Below, piece by piece: positions 11,646 through 22,027 of a stretch of 64,000 bases of DNA (its first letter is position 1; each line of letters opens with the position of its first letter). The translations under genes and the position numbers were made by a program. The notes below the pieces were generated by a model. It had not been told where the DNA came from and searched no databases. It saw only the letters and a list, made by a program, of their open reading frames with translations. The DNA comes from Cepaea nemoralis (taxonomy: Eukaryota > Mollusca > Gastropoda > Stylommatophora > Helicidae): assembly GCA_014155875.1 (NCBI GenBank), contig JACEFZ010022402.1:61001-125000 (forward strand), given 5' to 3'.

Positions 11646-11704
11646 TCTGTGTCCGTCTGGCTCCAGTGGCGAGCATGGCAAGACGACTGGAAGACGGACA
11701 CAGA
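11646..11704. other. 13-bp perfect inverted repeat
   Basis: tctgtgtccgtct at 11646-11658 pairs perfectly with agacggacacaga at 11692-11704, leaving a 33-nt loop. Function unknown; it could fold as RNA or be the ends of a small relic. Confidence 0.7.
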
Positions 11705-11729
11705 TGCAGTGGACGTTAGGCTGCCACGG

Positions 11730-11796
11730 CCAGTTATCCCTGTTTATATTGGCTCTCGGGAGCCTCGGGCCCTTCCGTCAATTCCTTTAATTTTCA
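11730..11796 (-). other. short 28S- and 18S-rRNA-like fragments
   Basis: gcccttccgtcaattccttt at 11769-11788 (plus AA and, after one mismatch, TTTCAG) is the reverse complement of the universally conserved eukaryotic 18S segment AAAGGAATTGACGGAAGGGC. ccagttatccctgt at 11730-11743 is the reverse complement of the conserved 28S segment ACAGGGATAACTGG. Both lie sense on the minus strand, 25 bp apart, in the rDNA order 18S then 28S. They are far too short to be rRNA genes. Knowledge of the rRNA motifs is from memory. Confidence 0.6.
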
Positions 11797-12759
11797 GTTT
11801 TAAGACAAGCGTAGCGACAAGCAATGAGCGTATGATTACTTATAGGATCAACACGATTTCCTTCACCGAAGACGGACTGACCGCCAGAACAGACCACACA
11901 CAAACATGAGGCGAGAAACTGCCCACAGAAGATACTGCTCGTCTAAGCTGCGAGCAGATCTCCCGATTTACGGTTGAGCCTCTCCAGCACATGGCGACTG
12001 ACCGGACAGACGTTCACGCACACGCAAGCCAAGAGTAGCATCGCTAAAGCGCGCCCTCCCGGTACAAGGTGATACATGCAAAACCACTGCACGCCTACCG
12101 ACGAGCTTTCAAGCTTCGCCGGCAGGACTAACCGAAAAAAAAAGCTATACCAGCTAACTGACTGCAGGCCCACTACTCATCGAGAGAGAGTGGGCGCTTA
12201 TCGAGACTTTGTCGAACGGTCGTACAAATTTTGCTCTTTTGCCCGCCTAAACCACGACCCTGGCTGCACGATGCGGTTACATTCTTGAAACGCCTGCCTC
12301 GCTAACTCACGTTGGCTGGGAAGATCCCATTATGGTGCACCTCACACAGCCATCCGAGACAACGAACGCTAGACGCGGAACTGATCTAGCGAACCAGACC
12401 AGCTATAGTACTTCATGGAATAACAATAAACAGTTTCAAGCTACGTTGAGTAGATACGTATTTTTCACCATTGTGAGGATTTAATGTGAGAAACGGTCTT
12501 CTTCTCCATGGTTGAGAAATCAAATTGTTTATATATAGAATAAGCGCAGTCAGATTGAGTGTGTTGTATTCTCCTGAATGTTTGGTGATGAGAATAATTA
12601 TTAACAGGATTTGATATACAGGTACCATATAGACTCAACCCCAGTCCACCCCTGTCCTACACCGCAAGGTACAAACGGCAGTATACTCCAGACAGTTTGA
12701 CAGACATTACCGTATATTGGCCCATTTTTAAATAGGCTAAGGAAACTAAAACATTATAA

Positions 12760-13650
12760 TCAACAACAAGAATGAGGCAAACAATTGTCTTTAGTCATGT
12801 GACGAAACACTTGGAGGAACATCCAAGCTGCTTAGTTATATAGATGATATAGATATTGTAGGGGGAAATGAACAAAAGACATTGGAAATATTGACTCACT
12901 TAAAGGAAAAAGCCCAACAGATGGGGCTTGTTATCAACCAAGATAAGACAGAATATATGGTAATTTCAAGAGAAGGAATGGCTAAAAACACTGGCCACAT
13001 ACAAATAGCTAATATGACCATTAAAAGAACGGAAACATACAAATACCTGGGTACAATCTTCAACTGCTCCAACATCATAAGGGAAGAAATACAAACTAGA
13101 ATCAACTCTGGAAATAAGATATACTATGCACAACATAATCTACTAAAATCAAATGCGCTATCTCGTAACACCAAAATCACAATATACAAAACACTGATCA
13201 GACAGTTGTGCTGTATGGCTCTGAAACCTGGAGTACAACGAAAGGAGATAAAGCCATGTTACAAACCTTTGAGAACAAAGTTTTAAGACGCATCTTTGGA
13301 CCCATTAGGGATACACAAAGTGGAGAGTGGAAAAGAAGAAGTAACAAAGACATTTATGATCTGTTTAAGTCCCCGCTAATCACTGGTATCATGAAGGCTA
13401 AGACTACAATGGCTGGGGCATATAGAAAGAATGGAAGATAATAGGGAAACAAAACTCGCTTACACTCAGGAAATAAATGACCGTAGACCCCGAGGTAGAC
13501 CAAGAAGACGGTGGAGAGATAATATATATACAGACCTACAAGCACTTGGAATCAACGACTGGCAAGAGAGGGTCAACCAGAGAGACGAATGGAGACGGAT
13601 TGTATCTGCAGCAAAGAACCTCAATGGCTCGGAACTCTGAAGTAGAAGAA
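12760..13650 (+). pseudogene. LINE family C: RT catalytic region to 3' end
   Basis: Reads YIDDIDIVGGNEQKTLEIL (the YxDD catalytic motif at 12837-12848), INQDKTEYMVISREG, YKYLGTIFNCSNIIREEIQ, then a frameshift near 13205 into VLYGSETWSTTKGDKAMLQT and VLRRIFGPI. Another shift leads to MEDNRETKLAYTQEINDRR, RGRPRRRWRDNIYTDLQALG and AAKNLNGSE, ending in an aga-rich tail near 13650. This is the RT palm and thumb with the C-terminal tail of an endonuclease-RT LINE; the 5' half is missing. The same tail occurs nearly unchanged on the minus strand at 54.97-55.27 kb. Confidence 0.85.
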
Positions 13651-13679
13651 GATGTAAAGAAGCGAGGCATTACAGAACA

Positions 13680-13860
13680 TCGTGACAACTCTTAATATCA
13701 AGGGAAAGAGATGCAGGGGCAGACCAAGAGAAATTATGCTGGGTGGAATGAGACGGTGGCAAGGGGAAATATCAACAGCAGAGTTGATCCAGAACACCAA
13801 AGACCGTGATCGGTGGAGAGACATGAACACCTACCCCGGCTGGCAAGGCACTTGCTGATG
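13680..13860 (+). pseudogene. LINE 3'-end fragment, another family
   Basis: Reads TLNIKGKRCRGRPREIMLGG, MRRWQGEISTAELIQNTKDR and RWRDMNTYPGWQGT followed by stops. This is the R/K-G-R-P ... DRxxWR tail typical of RTE-like LINE proteins. It directly follows LINE C in the same orientation but has a different tail, so it is a second truncated insertion. Confidence 0.7.
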
Positions 13861-14264
13861 ATAATGAAGATGAACAACAATGGATCCCAATGCATATATT
13901 CGCATGTTTTTGGCGTCATGTGTTTTTCCAGCAGTCTATATTTCTTCGAAAACGTATTGTTTCAATGCTAATTCGGTGTCTTGGGTAAATAACATTGTTC
14001 CGTCTCCCTGCCTTGTTTATATCCTAAAATATCTCGATGTATGAGCTAATTTACCAGCTTTCTCTGTGGCTTTGTGTGTGTTACTTTTAGAGCTTCTTCA
14101 CACATTTATCGGTGATCTAAATTATTCCCACATCAGAGGTAACAAATAATTTGTGTGGCTTCCTGGTGGATTTTTTTCTAAACATTGCATCACTTTTTTC
14201 CTTGATATATTCACAGAAAGATTAAAATAATTCTTGTCTTTAAGAATTTAAATGCATTGTTATT
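13861..14264. other. no identifiable gene
   Basis: 400 bp of AT-rich sequence leading into the AT microsatellite, without recognisable motifs. Confidence 0.5.
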
Positions 14265-14275
14265 ATATATATATC

Positions 14276-14342
<67 letters not shown>
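14265..14342. repeat. (AT)n microsatellite
   Basis: Almost pure AT dinucleotides with an early tatctatat interruption. Self-complementary, able to form a cruciform. Confidence 0.97.
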
Positions 14343-14344
<2 letters not shown>

Positions 14345-14764
14345 CCTTTTGTTACTTCGTTCTTCTTGCACCGTCTCCTCCTCTTCTTCTTTTCAGGTTA
14401 CGAATACCACACTAAAAAGCATGTAAATAAATTAAACAGACACAGTAAAGTTCGAGGAATGCACACATCCATATGAGATTGTCCATTTAAATCAAAGCAT
14501 GCGTTTAGATGGGTCTTTGTCTTTAAATTGACAGTCTCATATGGGTGTGCGCATATATGGAACTCTGCGGGGTGTTTTGGGTGTGTCTACGGTCTGGTGT
14601 GTTCTCTTGTCTGCTTTCTTTCCAGTGTTTCTACAAGTGTCGTCCAGTCCCCCTAAATTGAATTCTCGCGAAGAAAGAGGACAGTGACAAACAAAATAGC
14701 CATTATGACAACCCGACTACTCACAGATATTTTAAAACTGTAATCAGTAACTTTAAACATTCGA

Positions 14765-14950
14765 CATGATGCGGATTCGAATCCATGATTCCGGACCGGC
14801 AGGCGAGAGTCTAACCACTACTCTACCGCGAAGGCACTGGAGCTACCGAGTTCGTGCTCTAGTGCGGCGCTTTCGACAGGCCGCCTTGCGGAAAGATACC
14901 TACCCATATGGGATCGAAACAGGTGCAATGAAGTAAATTATATTGCCTTT
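14765..14950. mobile_element. composite SINE: inverted tRNA-like head plus SINE core
   Basis: The minus strand of 14768-14835 reads a tRNA-like head (cgcggtagagtagtggttag for the A-box region, ggattcgaatcc for the B box). The plus strand from 14858 carries a different SINE core: gcggcgctttc, ttgcggaaaga, then acccatatgggat and ggtgcaatgaagt. The same core is at 22.25-22.38 kb (minus) and 50.47-50.56 kb (plus). Head and core point in opposite directions, so this is two fragments joined or a rearranged copy. Confidence 0.65.
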
Positions 14951-15121
14951 AAAACCAGTGTCAACCGCCACTCGCATGAAGAATTACGATGAGAAGAAAT
15001 GTTTGTAAATTCGTCACTTGAATTTATTTTTTAACAGTTTTGGGAGTCATGTTTGGGAGTCTCTGTTTCCTAATGAGTGAATTCAATTTGTGTTAATAAA
15101 TACTTGTCCGCGTGTGTAATT

Positions 15122-15350
15122 AAAATGTTGCATGTCCTTTGCAGGTCGTCGTGACCAACCGCAGGCTGATTTTCTTTGCAATTTTACGTTCAGTGTTTGA
15201 GTGCTTTGGTGGCAACAGATGGAAGAATGTATTAAGGAAGTATGAGTGCTGGACGTTCAGAAAGCAATGGCAAACTACTGAGCGTAAACTTGCCAAGAAA
15301 TTACAAACAGTCAAAGAATCATTACCACATGATTAATACATGACTGTCAC
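15122..15350. mobile_element. SINE2 fragments in inverted pair
   Basis: Plus strand 15262-15310 has the SINE2 block agaaagcaatggcaaactac, continuing tgagcgtaaacttgccaaga. The minus strand of 15125-15215 carries the same tail block in the other direction (gaacgtaaaattgcaaagaa). The two halves form an imperfect inverted repeat. Confidence 0.6.
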
Positions 15351-15377
15351 TTTGCCGTCTTAATAGACGATAATTTA

Positions 15378-15720
15378 TTACATGGAGCTATATCTCTCTA
15401 TAACACAAGGCCAGGCAGAATTTTGAGACCATGTGTTTCCTGCCCTTGCAGTTGCAGGACGGTCCCTCTCTCGGTCTGCTTAGTTCACTCCAGAAGAAAG
15501 GTGACACCAATACGTCTGGAATAAGACAAGCTGCATAAGCAATACTCTAACTGTCCGCCTGTTGGAGCTTCCATCCTAGACTAAATAGCGACCAAGACTT
15601 AGAGCCTGCTCTACCCTGTCTTTGGGTTGCATTTAATAGCACTAGGGCTGGGCTTTCAACATTCGAATTGCGCTCCACGCCCGAAGCGCAGTGTATAGAG
15701 TGTCGGGTTTACTAATACAT
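15378..15720 (+). repeat. unnamed interspersed repeat F, copy 1
   Basis: About 340 bp shared with 55765-56100. Landmarks in order: atggagctatatctctctat, gagaccatgtgtttcctgcc, ctgcttagttcactcca, ggttgcattta, and aattgcgctccacgcccgaa. No reading frame, tRNA box or terminal repeat was recognised. Confidence 0.6.
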
Positions 15721-15769
15721 TACTAATAAATAGTAATTATTATTATGGTAATTATAACGAAATTTAGTT

Positions 15770-16265
15770 TAGAATAGCAGATTTGACAAGATGAAGAATA
15801 TTCTCTGCAATCTATCATTGTTAGTAGAGGTCGAGAAAAGAGTTTTTAAGAGCTATATTGAGTCATTTCTGATGTATGAAACGAATCATGGACAATTAGC
15901 TGACATGTGAGGAGTTATATAGAAGTTAAGAAAATTTGATTTTAAAGAAGAATAATACAACACCGTGAACGGATATGAAAACATCTTTAAAGAAGCTAAC
16001 TCACAAAGAGAACCGGTTACTCACATCAAACGATGGCAGTCCATATTTTTTGGACATGACACGGGAAGGTAAAAGTTGGAATACGTCGATACAACGGAAA
16101 ACGTTGGAGGGGAGGAAATGCAGAGGAAGACCAATAGAGAAGATGCTGGACAGTCTGACATCACGGCTTGGAGTAACAGCAATATCATAAATGATTGGCA
16201 GTACACGAGACAGAAGGTTATGGCAAGACATGATCACCAACACCACGCTGTATGCAGTAATGGAG
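15770..16265 (+). pseudogene. LINE fragment: RT C-terminal region
   Basis: Reads SRFDKMKNILCNLSLLVEVE, KRVFKSYIESFLMYETN (equivalent to the LLYGSETW region), then shifted frames giving SNDGSPYFLDMTREGK, LEGRKCRGRPIEKMLDSL and TRDRRLWQDMI. The order K-N-I-L, GRP..., DR.LW matches RTE-like LINE C-termini. Multiple stops and shifts; a dead 5'-truncated copy. Confidence 0.7.
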
Positions 16266-16274
16266 TTCTCACAG

Positions 16275-16615
16275 CCTGAGATTCTGAGATAATTTTCTAT
16301 CTTGGACAGATTGGTTGGCTCTGCAAAACTTGGTGGAGTATTGATGCATGACAATGCAGACGTGGTTGCGGCCTTGTGGGAGCACGTGTACACCTCGGAG
16401 GAGCAAATGGATCACCATGGTCTGGCAAGAATTAGACAGCGAGGGGTGACGATGGAGTCTGGCCGACGCTGGACGCTCAGAGACGGACATATAATCAGAT
16501 TGCTACTGGTAATATTGGTGTTGGAACTCTTCGCTGGCTGCTAAGGATGGGGAAGGAGCGCTTATGGAAATGTCCCGAATGCTGTGATGTCTGTTCATAA
16601 ATCAATCAATCAATC
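16275..16615 (+). pseudogene. 3' end of a LINE ending in CPECC, with (AATC)n tail
   Basis: One frame reads KLGGVLMHDNADVVAALWEH and MESGRRWTLRDGHIIRLLLV. The frame leading to the end reads VGTLRWLLRMGKERLWKCPE, then CCDVCS and a stop, followed by aatcaatcaatcaatca. The same C-terminus occurs at 45.70-45.80 kb (minus, WECAECCDASS) and 62.93-63.0 kb (plus, WECPECCDVGS with the same tail). Repeated 3' ends with a simple tail show these are 5'-truncated copies of one non-LTR family. The LINE at 19.8-21.7 kb ends with a related but different C-terminus. Confidence 0.75.
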
Positions 16616-16618
16616 ATG

Positions 16619-16828
16619 TTCTAATTTCTTTATTTTTTCATTCTTCTCATCCCGTTCTTATGCCGTAATGTAGTCACTGTAGTGTCCTCTCCGTGGTTGT
16701 ATGTTGTATGTTGTGTATTGTGTATGTATCTGTTTGCTGATAAAGACTAGTCGCCGCAACGTCCTGTGTTTTGAGTAATTGTGTTCTGTAAAGCTGCATT
16801 GCTTCGTGTTATTTTACATTGTATGGAC
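16619..16828 (+). repeat. interspersed repeat R3, copy 3
   Basis: Same landmarks as the copy at 5690: tttcattcttctcatcccgt, tgtatctgtttgctgataaa, GACTAGTCGCCGCAACGTCC and ctgcattgcttcgtgttatt. Starts immediately after the (AATC)n tail of the LINE fragment. Confidence 0.65.
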
Positions 16829-16829
16829 T

Positions 16830-17055
16830 ATAAGGCCGCCTCCGTGACGCAGTTCATAATCCACCATGCCGCGTTCGAAGCACAGCTGCTGGTGATTTGG
16901 CAGCAGACCACCTTGCTTTGGGTTTTTTATAAAATTGTATGGGTACCGGTCATTCAAAAAGCAATGGCAAACTGCTGAACGTAAAATTGCAAGAGATTAC
17001 AAACAGCCTTAAAAGGCTGGGGTTGAATACGATGTCATGTAAAGGATAATCAACT
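16830..17055 (+). mobile_element. SINE2 copy
   Basis: The head carries a B-box-like gcgttcgaagc at about 16869. The body has aaaaagcaatggcaaactgc, then tgaacgtaaaattgcaagag, and the end is tgtcatgtaaaggataatca. The same end (tgtcctgtaaaggataagca) is seen in the complete copy at 59254-59497. Confidence 0.65.
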
Positions 17056-17344
17056 TAACTTTTTTATGAATTATAAGAAGTTAAACATTTTAGTTAGGCT
17101 GCGATACTCAGTGTAGCGTTAAAATACAGCACCAGGCATGAAATAAATTCCACGTTCATTAAGACTTAACTATCGTCTGCTGTTTGAGACAGACATTTTC
17201 GATTGTTTTTAAACGTCCAACATTGAATGCCAGTAGGAAGAATTTTTGTAATAGTGGTATCTTTGTAGTAGTTGTTGCGCATTTGTTGCATAATATTAGT
17301 AATCACATTTCCATTTATTCTTCTTTCTTATTTTGTCCTTCAGT

Positions 17345-18640
17345 GCTTTACTCCGTTAGGTCTCGCAAACTTGTTTGATGATTGGGTTACGAACTAGGGC
17401 TCGCTCGATCGCTTGGTATGCTGAGATGTTGTGTAAGTTTTCAAGGTATTGATGACTCCGTCGATCCATCATTTTCGTGGTCTTCCCTTGCCTCTTGATG
17501 TCTCCTTTTGTATCTTGTATGCTCTTGCTGCTGGCAACATTGGTTTTAATTCACAATACGTGGCCGAACCAGTTAAGTATTTGTCTATCAATTAATTTAA
17601 CAACTGGTGTTGCTTCAACTGTTTTATAGATCTTCTCGTTTCTAATATGTTCCTATCTTGATTTGTTCGCTGCTTTTCTCAAGCATCTCGTTTCACAAGA
17701 GGTGAGTTTCATTTCTTGTTCTTTAGTTAGTGCCCATGTTTGGCATTGATAACACAACGATGGTATACAAATTTCATTTATAATGTTCTTCTTAATTTCC
17801 ATGGGGAAAGCTGGGTGTTTCAAGGTGGGTGTAATTTGATATGTAACATTATTAGTTTAGTTCATGTCACCATCTCTCTATCTAATTTTCCATCAGATGT
17901 AAAGATGCTCCCAAGATACTTGAATTCGTGTACTTGTTTTAGCCTTTGGTCATTTATCTGTATAATAATGTCATAAATGTCTTTACTTATAGTCATAACT
18001 TCTGTTTCTCCAATGCCAATATGCATGTTCTGTTTAGTGCAACTATTCTGGAGTAAATTTGTGTGTTCCCGCAGTTGTTCACTTCTGCTATGCAGTAGAC
18101 ATTGGTAATCGGCAAAGAGCAGTTCATTCACTATAGATACTCGCTCATCATCTGTTTGCTGTTTGTCTATGTTGATGGTGCTATCCAAATATATATAATA
18201 AAAAGAAGTGGTGACAAAACGCATCCTTGTCTAACTCCAGTTGTTATTGGTAACCATTCTTGTTGGAACTGCTCTCTGTGTAGCTGGCTCTTACACAGTC
18301 TAGTGATTGACCTTTTATTCCGTAGTTTTCGAGTGTTCCCCATAGTATATCTCTGCTTACTCTGTTGAAAGCTTTCTCTTGGTCTATAAATGCGATATCG
18401 ATTTGCAGATTATGTTCTATTGTTTTTCACTAATTTGTCTTAAAGCGAATATTGCATCTGTGCATCTTTTACCCTTTCTGAACCCAAGCTATTCTGGGCT
18501 GAGTTCCACGATATGTCTTATTCCTTGTTCAAGAATCTATGCAAACATTTTACCCATATGACTGAGGGGGAAAATGCTTTTGTAGGTGCTACAATTGTTT
18601 TATGATTATTTATTTTGGCATTTTTTTTTAACGATTGGCA
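17345..18640 (-). pseudogene. LINE fragment: RT core to C-terminal tail
   Basis: Minus-strand reading from about 18560 down: NLQIDIAFIDQEKAFNRVSR (RT palm motif with the first catalytic Asp), DILWGTLENYGIKGQSL, then VNELLFADYQCLLHSRSEQL, where the catalytic FADD reads FADY. It continues FKYLGSIFTSDGKLDREM, CQTWALTKEQEMKLTSC and, near 17480, RGKGRPRKWWID. Order and motifs fit an endonuclease-RT LINE lacking its 5' half. The catalytic Asp is lost and there are several shifts, so it is inactive. Confidence 0.8.
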
Positions 18641-18832
18641 CCATCACATCAAGAACTCATGTAAGACAAATGTTCCTCATATTGTGGTATTTTGACAACA
18701 GGAAACATACTTTTTTTTAAAATAATAGCGAAAACAAAGTGTAAATTTATGAAACAACTTACAAACTACAGCAAAGCAAGCGCAGACATGCATACCGGGT
18801 ATGCAATGAACTCTCAACGAATCTGCCTTCGT

Positions 18833-19697
<865 letters not shown>

Positions 19698-19828
19698 TAT
19701 AGTATAGCATAGCATAGCATAGCATAGTACATCACAGCACAGTATAGTATAGTATAGTATAGCATAGTATAGTATAGTATAGTATAGTATAGTATAGTAT
19801 AGTATAGTACAGTATAGTATAGTATAGA
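19698..19828. repeat. (TATAG)n pentanucleotide array, left part
   Basis: About 26 units of tatag with scattered variants (catag, cacag). The same repeat in the same orientation resumes at 21670 on the other side of the LINE. Confidence 0.95.
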
Positions 19829-21669
19829 TGTTTTCCCACCTACCCTGGGTGGGTGCCGTCCAAAAAGAGACACCTAGACCAATGCAGCAGTCTTTGCCCA
19901 TGATGTCTATGAAGGTTTCCACTCAGGCATTGACACCTTTGCTGCAGCGATTGATCTTGAGGACGCATACAACAGAGTACCATTGGATTTTTTAATGCTT
20001 CAGCTTCTTGAACTAAACGTAAGTCCATTCATCCTTAGTTGGATCGCTGCAGCCCTCTTCCAACGGAAAGTAGTTTTTAGATGTGGCAGTTGGACTTCGG
20101 AACCAACAACAATATATCCTGGCCTACCACAGGGATCACCATTATCTCCGGTACTGTTCAACGCCTACACAGTGAGAATCACCAGTGAGCAGATCACTGG
20201 ACCTGGCAGGACATTGTCATATGCCGATGATATTTTGGTGTATCGTCAGGGTAAGGATAGAGAGCAGGTTGCTGTGGAGTTACAAACCGAACTCAAACGC
20301 ATAAGTGCTTGGTGTGATGGGGCTGGGGCGATGGTCAACCCAACAGGGGCAACAGTGACTTGGTTCTTGTTGAATAATCATATTGTCGGCACTCCAACAC
20401 CAACTGTAATGCTGTGTTCAGAGACGGTGGAAAGAACGCAGGCAATGAATTACCTGGGGATACGGTTTGATCGAAGCCCTGCTTATAATGAGCACATAGA
20501 CCAGGTGATAACAAAGGCCAAGCGGGGTTTGGCTGCGATGCGCGTGATGGCGGCAGCAAACTGTGAGCAGCGCCATCTATGTCTTCTGTACGAGGGGCTG
20601 GTCATATCTGTTTTGGAGTATGCAATGGCAATCCTGACTCTCAGCCGTAAACAGATAGAAAGGATGGAAAGGATACAGAATGAAGCTATGCGCATTATTC
20701 TTGGATGTACAAGAGATACAGCATGCAGGGCGATGCGCTACCTTCTTGATTTTCCAACCATTGAAGAGAAAATACAAGTTTGCAGGGCACGCGCCTACCT
20801 CAGAGTTAATGCAGGCACACAACATCCACTGCATAGTGAAATTATGAAGGTGAAGGGCAGCGGGTTAAAAAGAGGACGGTCGTGGATGGGTCAGTTTGCA
20901 TCCAACTAGATAGAAAATGCAGGACAAGAAAATCCGGCTGCTGTGGAGGCTGAAGTACAAGCGTTGATTTTCGAGAATTCGCTAGACGGTGATGCGGTCA
21001 TCTACACAGATGGGTCGGTCGTCCGTCATGTGGGAAGCTCATGGGCCTTTACAGCTCGGGCCGGAGGGAGAATTGTGAAGGAGGACTCTGGTGCTTTCAC
21101 TGAAACCACAAGTAGCCTGACTATGGAAGTCATGGCAGTAAGTAAAGCAATAACATGGCTCGAGACACAGACATTCACTAGGGCATGTTTCCTTAGCGAC
21201 TCAATGAACATGATCAAGAGGATGGAGGAGGGGTCGATCCGAAGAGAATGGTTGCTGCCTCTGGAGCGGTCTCGGCTGACAAAGATTAGTTTCATCTTCG
21301 TGCCAGGGCATGCGGGAGTCCGGGGAGGTGAGCGGGCTGGCAGGCTCGTGGGTGAGGCTACTGTGGAGGGCGGACGCGCCATGGACCAGGCTGACATTCT
21401 GAATGCTCTACGAGAAGTAAGACTCTTGCGTGAACCAAATGATGACTGTGAATCTACAACCATGGCCAGACTGCGAGAACAGCAAATTAAAAGAGGGGTG
21501 GCCAAACAAGAACACTACGCAGGAAGCCAAAGAAGATTGATAAACCAACACAGAACTGGCGTCGTTAACCACTACGCGCTGCGGGATTTGCTGAGGAGGG
21601 GATCCGAGCACTTATGGAATGAATGGTTCGATGTGCAATGAGGATGATCTGTCGACTAACTAACTAACT
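19829..21669 (+). pseudogene. I-like LINE: RT plus RNase H, one in-frame stop
   Basis: The best-preserved LINE here. It is open from about 19877: VFAHDVYEGFHSGIDTF, AAIDLEDAYNRVPLDFL (RT motif A), LPQGSPLSPVLFNAYT, SYADDILVYR (catalytic YADD at 20220-20231), NYLGIRFDR, and ERIQNEAMRIILGC in the thumb. A TAG at 20907-20909 interrupts the linker after RSWMGQFASN; the same frame continues through an RNase H domain. Its acidic residues are visible: D in YTDGSV (21009-21011), E in LTMEVMAV, D in LSDSMN, then GHAGVRGGE in place of the usual GHxGxxGNE. The protein ends NEWFDVQ at 21641, followed by ctaactaactaacta. It lacks the ORF1, endonuclease and first RT motifs. RNase H after RT places it with I-like elements. 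It is the reference for the fragments at 182-4612. Confidence 0.92.
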
Positions 21670-21801
21670 AGTATAGTATAGTATAGTATAGTATAGTATA
21701 GTATAGTATAGTATAGTATAGTATAGTATAGTATAGTATAGTATAGTATAGTATAGTATAGTATAGTATAGTATAGTATAGTATAGTATAGTATAGTATA
21801 G
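21670..21801. repeat. (GTATA)n pentanucleotide array, right part
   Basis: About 26 near-perfect units directly after the LINE (ctaa)n tail, in the same orientation as the array at 19698-19828. This is consistent with the LINE having landed inside one array. Confidence 0.97.
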
Positions 21802-21996
21802 GAACCTTTTCCAAGTCGTGACGTGTGCTGAAAATATTTACAATCTTGAATTTTACTTCATAAAACAATGATTATATACCACTCTCATCATCATTATCAA
21901 ATATCTTGTTAAGAGTGGTTGTACGATTTCGCTTCTCCGCATATTACGATCTCCAAAGTTGATGTTCTGACAACTTGCAGTACCGTAAAAAATAAA

Positions 21997-22004
<8 letters not shown>

Positions 22005-22027
<23 letters not shown>

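Larger units (their letters stand above)
11561..12420. other. CpG-rich block with hairpin and rRNA-like pieces
   Basis: This 850-bp block is visibly richer in G+C and CpG than its surroundings (for example gcgcgccctcccgg and gacgagctttcaagcttcg). It has short open frames on both strands, none recognisable. It could be a promoter or first-exon region of an unseen gene, or an unmethylated repeat. A 13-bp perfect hairpin lies at 11646-11704 and two rRNA-like antisense pieces at 11730-11796; both are listed separately. From 12421 to 12760 I see nothing identifiable. Confidence 0.45.

Noticed and set aside
12076..12288. Small coding exons in the CpG-rich block
   Set aside because: Short frames on both strands with no recognisable similarity and no convincing splice context; I cannot support an exon call.
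16690..16780. Hammerhead ribozyme in repeat R3 (CTGATGA-like box followed by a small stem)
   Set aside because: The second conserved box should read GAAAC after the stem; all copies have GCAAC or ACAAC, and stem II starts one base off. I could not fold a full three-stem ribozyme.
20880..20945. Programmed readthrough between RT and RNase H of the LINE (TAG at 20907)
   Set aside because: The stop lies in a linker that is read through as sense codons in the related copies at 560 and 4030, so a simple mutation is more likely.
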